Shown in pieces: positions 5,856 through 9,806 of a stretch of DNA of 9,806 nt; the stretch's first letter is position 1, and every line of letters starts with the position of its first letter. Location: the NCBI GenBank assembly GCA_028291845.1, contig JAQGNM010000401.1, forward strand, positions 1 through 9,806, given 5' to 3'. Made by a program: the position numbers and the translations under genes. The notes below the pieces were generated by a model. It did not search any database and was not told the DNA's origin. It saw only the letters and a list, made by a program, of their open reading frames with translations. The stretch comes from Massilia sp. Lineage in GTDB: Bacteria; Pseudomonadota; Gammaproteobacteria; Burkholderiales; Burkholderiaceae_D.

Positions 5856-7463
5856 ATGGAACGCACAACCATCTATGGCAAAGTCGCCGGTCTCGACGAG
5901 TCGGCGACCAGCGGCGCGCTGGCCTGGAAAGGCATTCCATTCGCCCGCGCGCCGGTCGGCGAGTTGCGCTGGCGCGCACCCGTCGAGCCGGACGGCTGGA
6001 GCGGCGTGCGCCCCGCGCGTGACTTCGGCCCGGCCTGCGTGCAGATCGGGAGGCTGTACGGGCCGGGACGCAATAATCGCTACGACCGCAGCATCGGCGA
6101 GTGCCTGGGACAAGTGACGGGGTCGGAAGACTGCCTGTATTTGAACATCTGGGCGCCCGCCACCGCCGAGGCGCCCCTGCCGGTGATCGTCTTCATTCAC
6201 GGCGGCAGCAATATTACCGGCTATACCGCCGACCCCGTCTACGACGGCGCCCGCCTGGCAGTCACCGGCGGCGCCGTGGTAGTGACGGTAAATTACCGGC
6301 TCGGCATTTTCGGCTTTTTTGATTTGCCGCAGAAATTCGATAATGCTTCCGGCAATTTTGCCCTGCTCGACATCGTCGCCGCCTTGAAATTCGTCAATCG
6401 CAATATCGCCGCTTTCGGTGGCGATCCTGGCAACGTCACCCTGATGGGCCAGTCGGCCGGCGCCGTGAATATCTGGGCGCTGCTGACTTCACCGTTGCTG
6501 ACCGCCGAGCCGGCGCTGGTGCAGCGCGCCCTGCCGATCAGCGGCAGCGTGGCGATGACGGCCGACCTGCCGCAGGGGTGCATGGGGGTGTTGCATCCAC
6601 CGGCGCTGTACAGTGCCCAGGGCGCGGCCGTGCTGCGCGGCGCCTTGACGCGCGCCGGTGCGGCGACGCCGCAAAACAGCGGCGACTGGCTGCGCGCGCA
6701 AAGCGCCGAATCGCTGCTGCACGTGGTGCTGGAAGAGTTGACGCCGCTCGGCCTGGCCACTTCCGGGCCGATTGCGGACGGCCTTGTCGTCGCCGCCGCG
6801 CCGCTGGCGGCGATCCGCGCCGGGAATTGGCGCCGGGTCCCGCTGCTGGCCGGATTTACCCGCGACGAGGGCAAGCTGTTTCCCGCCATGCTGGCCCTGT
6901 CGCCGATGCTGGGGGGCGCGTCCGGCCGGCTGATCGACGACGCCACGGTGTTCGAGCTGCTGTATTGCGCCGACGCCGGGCGCAGCGCGCAAACCGCCCT
7001 CGATGCCTGGATACCGCCGCAACTGCTGCCCGCCGCGGCGCCTGTTACCGGTTTCAACGAACGCATGCGCCAGCTCGACGCGCTCTTGTTTCACCCGAAC
7101 CGCGATGCCATGCTGGACGCCGTGCGCGCGCAGCAAGACCAGGTCTGGTTCTACCAGTTCGACTGGGATGAGGAGGCGCCGCCGTTCGACACGATCTACG
7201 GCGCCGCGCACGGTTTCGATGTACCCTTTCTTTTTGGAAATTTCGGCCCTTCCGTGTTCGCCACCGTCATCAATTCCAGCACCAACCAAGCCGGCCGGCT
7301 GGCGCTGTCGAATGCCATGATGCGCGCGGTCGGCGCGTTTGCCCGTCACGGCGACCCCAATCACGCCGCGCTCGGCACGCACTGGCCGGCCTGGCCGGCA
7401 ATGCTTCACTTCGACGCCGATGACGCGCTTGCCGTCATTTCCGTCAGCGGAGCGCAGTCATGA
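5856..7463 (+). CDS. Type-B carboxylesterase (carboxylesterase/lipase family)
   Basis: Serine ester hydrolase of the type-B carboxylesterase/cholinesterase family, 535 residues, typical length. Visible family marks in order: the FAxAPVGELRW N-terminal motif, the second signature EDCLYLNIW (91-99), the oxyanion-hole HGGS (115-118), NYRLGIFGF (146-154), and the nucleophile elbow GQSAG with Ser200. The acid is Glu338 in FTRDEGKLF and the base His452 in GAAHGFDVPFLFGN, equivalent to the HGYEIEFVFG region of acetylcholinesterase. The catalytic triad is therefore complete. There is no signal peptide, so the enzyme is predicted to act in the cytoplasm after uptake. The ATG at 5856 is chosen because AAGG, overlapping the upstream stop codon, sits five bases before it; a GTG two codons earlier is too close to the stop. 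The gene starts 7 bases after the receptor. Substrate not determinable; members range from simple p-nitrobenzyl esters to the tricarballylate esters of fumonisin. Confidence 0.93.
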   Translation: MERTTIYGKVAGLDESATSGALAWKGIPFARAPVGELRWRAPVEPDGWSGVRPARDFGPACVQIGRLYGPGRNNRYDRSIGECLGQVTGSEDCLYLNIWAPATAEAPLPVIVFIHGGSNITGYTADPVYDGARLAVTGGAVVVTVNYRLGIFGFFDLPQKFDNASGNFALLDIVAALKFVNRNIAAFGGDPGNVTLMGQSAGAVNIWALLTSPLLTAEPALVQRALPISGSVAMTADLPQGCMGVLHPPALYSAQGAAVLRGALTRAGAATPQNSGDWLRAQSAESLLHVVLEELTPLGLATSGPIADGLVVAAAPLAAIRAGNWRRVPLLAGFTRDEGKLFPAMLALSPMLGGASGRLIDDATVFELLYCADAGRSAQTALDAWIPPQLLPAAAPVTGFNERMRQLDALLFHPNRDAMLDAVRAQQDQVWFYQFDWDEEAPPFDTIYGAAHGFDVPFLFGNFGPSVFATVINSSTNQAGRLALSNAMMRAVGAFARHGDPNHAALGTHWPAWPAMLHFDADDALAVISVSGAQS

Positions 7464-8551
7464 TTACCCTGTCCATCTTGCTGCTTTGCTGCGCTGCGTT
7501 GTCCGTATATCTGCTGGTCGCGCGTTTGTATTTGAGCGGCGCCGATCTGTCGGCCTTTGACGCCGACCGCGGCCAGCGTTTCGCCAGCGACCGCCCGGAA
7601 AGCCCCGCCATCGCTGCCGCCATGGCGCGGCTGACACCGTCGAACACGCCGCCGCCCGGCCTGAACAAGCAGCAGCGGCTGGCCTTCAAGCGCGACAAAT
7701 TCAACCACATGTTCGATGATCTGCAGCAGGACGCCCGTTTTATCGCAGTCGCTGCCGGCGCCATCGGCGGCGAGTGGGTGCTGGCGCCCGGCGCCGATCC
7801 CGCCCGCCGCATGCTGTACATTCACGGCGGCGGTTTCGTGGTCGGCAGCCCGCGCAGCCATCGGCCCATCACCGCACGCATGTCCGCCGCGTGCGGCGGC
7901 GCCGTGTTCGCCGTCGATTATCGGCTGCTGCCGGAATACAAGCGCATCGACGGCATCGAAGACTGCCGCGCCGCTTATCGCTACGTGCTCGAACACGGGC
8001 CGTATGGCGCGGCTCCGGCGCAAAAGCTGTTTGTCGCAGGCGATTCGGCCGGGGGCAACCTCACCCTGTCGCTGCTTGCCTGGGCGCGCGATCAGGGTAT
8101 GCGTGCGGCCGATGCGGCCATCGCCATCGCACCGCCCTCCGACGCCACCTGGTCCAGTCCGAGCATCTTGCGCAATGTCGATTCCGACTACATGCTGGGC
8201 CCGGCCATCCGCATCATCACGCGGCTGCCGCGCAGCCTGACCTTGTGGCTGAACTGGCTAAGCTCGGGCATCCGCCCGAATGATCCACTGATCTCGCCCG
8301 TGTTCGGCGACTTGTCCGGCCTGCCGCCGCTGCTGGTGCAGGTCAGCGAAACCGAGATGCTGTACGACGACGCCCGGCGCTACGTCAATCGCGCGCGCGC
8401 GGCCGGCTCGCAGGTAGCGCTGCAAAGCTGGAACCGCACCCTGCACGTCTGGCACATCTTTCACGCCGAACTGCCGGAAGCGGCCGAGGCGTTTGCAGAG
8501 ATCGCCCGATTCATCGAACGCGTCGCCCCCACACACAAGGCCACTGCATGA
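7460..8551 (+). CDS. Alpha/beta hydrolase, hormone-sensitive-lipase (HSL) family
   Basis: Serine esterase of the alpha/beta hydrolase fold-3 (HSL, bacterial family IV) group, 363 residues. It has the oxyanion motif HGGG (122-125), the nucleophile elbow GDSAG with Ser196, and the base His329 in LHVWHIF. The acid position appears to be Glu299 in SETEMLYDD, where classical members have Asp in DxLxDE; Glu is seen in a recognised subset. A hydrophobic segment at residues 2-24 without a basic N-region or lipobox suggests an N-terminal membrane anchor, so the enzyme may sit on the inner membrane; which side is unclear. About 90 residues lie between this anchor and the hydrolase core. The ATG overlaps the stop of the upstream carboxylesterase (ATGA), with GGAG seven bases before it, implying translational coupling. 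It shares no close resemblance with the neighbouring esterase beyond the fold, so this is not a duplication. Confidence 0.93.
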   Translation: MITLSILLLCCAALSVYLLVARLYLSGADLSAFDADRGQRFASDRPESPAIAAAMARLTPSNTPPPGLNKQQRLAFKRDKFNHMFDDLQQDARFIAVAAGAIGGEWVLAPGADPARRMLYIHGGGFVVGSPRSHRPITARMSAACGGAVFAVDYRLLPEYKRIDGIEDCRAAYRYVLEHGPYGAAPAQKLFVAGDSAGGNLTLSLLAWARDQGMRAADAAIAIAPPSDATWSSPSILRNVDSDYMLGPAIRIITRLPRSLTLWLNWLSSGIRPNDPLISPVFGDLSGLPPLLVQVSETEMLYDDARRYVNRARAAGSQVALQSWNRTLHVWHIFHAELPEAAEAFAEIARFIERVAPTHKATA

Positions 8552-9806
8552 TCACTTCCACATTACATAATGAAGCGCCGCTCGACGCCGCCGCAGCAGC
8601 AGCAGCCGAACGCACGCCGCTGCGCGCGTGGTACTCGCTTGGCGTGCTCACCATCGTCACCCTGATTGCCTTCGTCGACCGCAACATCCTGCTGCTGCAG
8701 GCGGAAACCATCCGCAAGGTGCTGCACCTGTCGGACCTGCAACTGGGCTTTTTGCAAGGTACGGCGGTGGCGGCGTTCACCGCGCTGGCCACCTTCCCGC
8801 TCGGCTGGCTGGCGGACCGTTTTGACCGCCGCCTGGTACTGGCCGGCTGCGCCTTGTTCTGGAGTGCGGCGGTGGTCGGCTGCGGCATGGCGCAAACCTA
8901 CGAACAGCTTTTGCTCGCCAGCGCAATGGTCGGCGCCGGCGAGGCGGGCCTGGTGCCGATCGCCTACGCGATGATTCCGGACATGTTCGGCGAAAAGAAG
9001 CGCCAGGTGGCCAATTCCGTGTTTGCGCTGGCATCGATGAGCGCCACCTCGCTTGCCATGGCGCTGTGCGGGCAGGTGATCGGCATGGTCGACAGCCTGC
9101 GCCCCGGACTGCCGGCCGGCTTGCAGCTGCTCGAATCCTGGCGGCTGAGCTTTTTCGCCGTGGCCGTCCCAGGGCCGGTGCTGGTGCTGATGATCGCCAC
9201 CATCTACATGCGCCGCCGCGCGCCTCGCGCCAATGTCGAAACGGCGCAACCCGGCGCCATCGCCAAGCTGGGCCAGAACGTGACCGCTCTGCTGCCCCAT
9301 TTGAAGGCCAACCGGCGTACCTTCGGTTTTTTCACGGCCGGCTTGTTCTGCGCCCTGTTCGGCTTTGCCGCCATCGGCAGCTGGCTGCCGGTAATTTACC
9401 TGCGCAACCATGGCGTCTCGGCCAAGGACCTGGGCGCCGCGCTCGGCGTCATTGCGCTGGTGGCGGTGCTGTTCGGTTTCCCCGTCAGCATCTACGGCAC
9501 CCGCTATTTTCGCAAACGAATCGGCGACGGCGTGAATATTCGCTCGCTGTGGCTGACCTGCGTGCTGGCCGTGGTCGCCATCGCCCTGATGGTATTCGCC
9601 ACCAGCGCGCGGCAGATGTTCATCATCCATGGCGCCTACCTGGTCACCCTGACCGCGGCCCTGCTGGTGTATCCGACCACCTTGCAGGCTATGGCGCCCA
9701 GCCACCTGCGGGCGCGCAGCGTTGCGCTGATCGGCATGATCGCCTCCTGCGGCAGCGCCATCGCGCCGCCGGTCACGGGTTTTGTGTCGGACCATATGAA
9801 AGGCAA
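8548..9806 (+). CDS. Major facilitator superfamily transporter, spinster-like (3' end outside window)
   Basis: Inner-membrane secondary transporter; 419 residues are visible, and the frame stays open to the window end, so probably only the last few tens of residues are missing. After a 26-residue N-terminus containing seven Ala in a row (14-20), helix 1 carries FVDRNILLLQ (42-51), a hallmark of the spinster/hexuronate-like branch. The loop between helices 2 and 3 has the MFS motif A, GWLADRFDRRLV (86-97). GAGEAGLVPIAYAMIPDMF follows at about 129-147. A basic cytoplasmic stretch (MRRRAPRA, 221-228) divides the two six-helix halves. Its ATG overlaps the stop of the HSL-type hydrolase (ATGA), with AAGG seven bases upstream, so it is co-translated with it. 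In context it would move the substrate or the hydrolysis product across the inner membrane. Direction is not readable, and export of a toxic product is the alternative. Confidence 0.92.
   Translation, partial: MITSTLHNEAPLDAAAAAAAERTPLRAWYSLGVLTIVTLIAFVDRNILLLQAETIRKVLHLSDLQLGFLQGTAVAAFTALATFPLGWLADRFDRRLVLAGCALFWSAAVVGCGMAQTYEQLLLASAMVGAGEAGLVPIAYAMIPDMFGEKKRQVANSVFALASMSATSLAMALCGQVIGMVDSLRPGLPAGLQLLESWRLSFFAVAVPGPVLVLMIATIYMRRRAPRANVETAQPGAIAKLGQNVTALLPHLKANRRTFGFFTAGLFCALFGFAAIGSWLPVIYLRNHGVSAKDLGAALGVIALVAVLFGFPVSIYGTRYFRKRIGDGVNIRSLWLTCVLAVVAIALMVFATSARQMFIIHGAYLVTLTAALLVYPTTLQAMAPSHLRARSVALIGMIASCGSAIAPPVTGFVSDHMKG

Noticed and set aside
5093..5872. A 259-codon minus-strand frame across the end of the receptor gene
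   Set aside because: Composition (Val, Gly, Ala, Arg-rich, low complexity) is that of an antisense shadow; no start signal or family.
8591..8610. GCC/GCA trinucleotide run at the start of the MFS gene as a repeat element
   Set aside because: It is a short in-frame run encoding seven alanines in the cytoplasmic N-terminus, common in GC-rich genomes, and too short to call a repeat feature.
8563..9795. A 410-codon open frame on the minus strand opposite the MFS gene
   Set aside because: It is rich in Gln, His, Arg and Gly with no recognisable domain. The plus-strand frame opposite has clear MFS motifs and membrane helices and only appears open-ended because the window cuts it. It is an antisense shadow typical of GC-rich DNA.

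Overview
The window is about 60-65% GC by eye and densely coding. It looks like a chromosomal stretch of a Gram-negative proteobacterium: it carries an outer-membrane TonB-dependent receptor, a LysR and an AraC-type regulator, and ester hydrolases of common proteobacterial families. Codon choice and gene types would suit a beta-proteobacterium of the Massilia/Duganella/Janthinobacterium kind. That placement is inference, not a database result. I see no tRNA, rRNA, CRISPR array, insertion sequence or phage gene.

Left part (1-3272). The C-terminal tail of an aldehyde dehydrogenase (+) ends at 118 and meets a convergent LysR-type regulator gene (-), with only 10 bases between them. Upstream of the LysR gene on the same strand are a cytoplasmic SGNH/GDSL-type esterase and then an AraC-family regulator with an arabinose-binding-like N-terminal domain. 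The gaps in front of the LysR and GDSL genes each contain a credible sigma70-type promoter, so these minus-strand genes need not be one operon.

Regulatory gap (3273-3577). About 305 bases separate the AraC-family gene from a divergent plus-strand operon. The gap is more AT-rich than its surroundings. It contains a perfect 8-base inverted repeat (CCGAATAA / TTATTCGG) that brackets the predicted -10 box of the AraC gene, plus further TATTCG-type half sites nearer the operon. This is the most interesting non-coding structure here and could be the regulator's operator set.

Right part (3578-9806). Four genes are packed into a tight plus-strand operon: TonB-dependent receptor, then 7 bases, type-B carboxylesterase, then an ATGA overlap, hormone-sensitive-lipase-family alpha/beta hydrolase, then an ATGA overlap, and an MFS transporter cut off by the window end. 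The likely logic is capture and import of an ester compound through the outer membrane, movement across the inner membrane by the MFS protein, and hydrolysis by two esterases of unrelated subfamilies. The divergent AraC-type regulator probably senses the compound or a product. The layout recalls, by gene type only, the fumonisin catabolic cluster of Sphingopyxis (TonB receptor, type-B carboxylesterase FumD, MFS permease). The substrate here cannot be read from the sequence.
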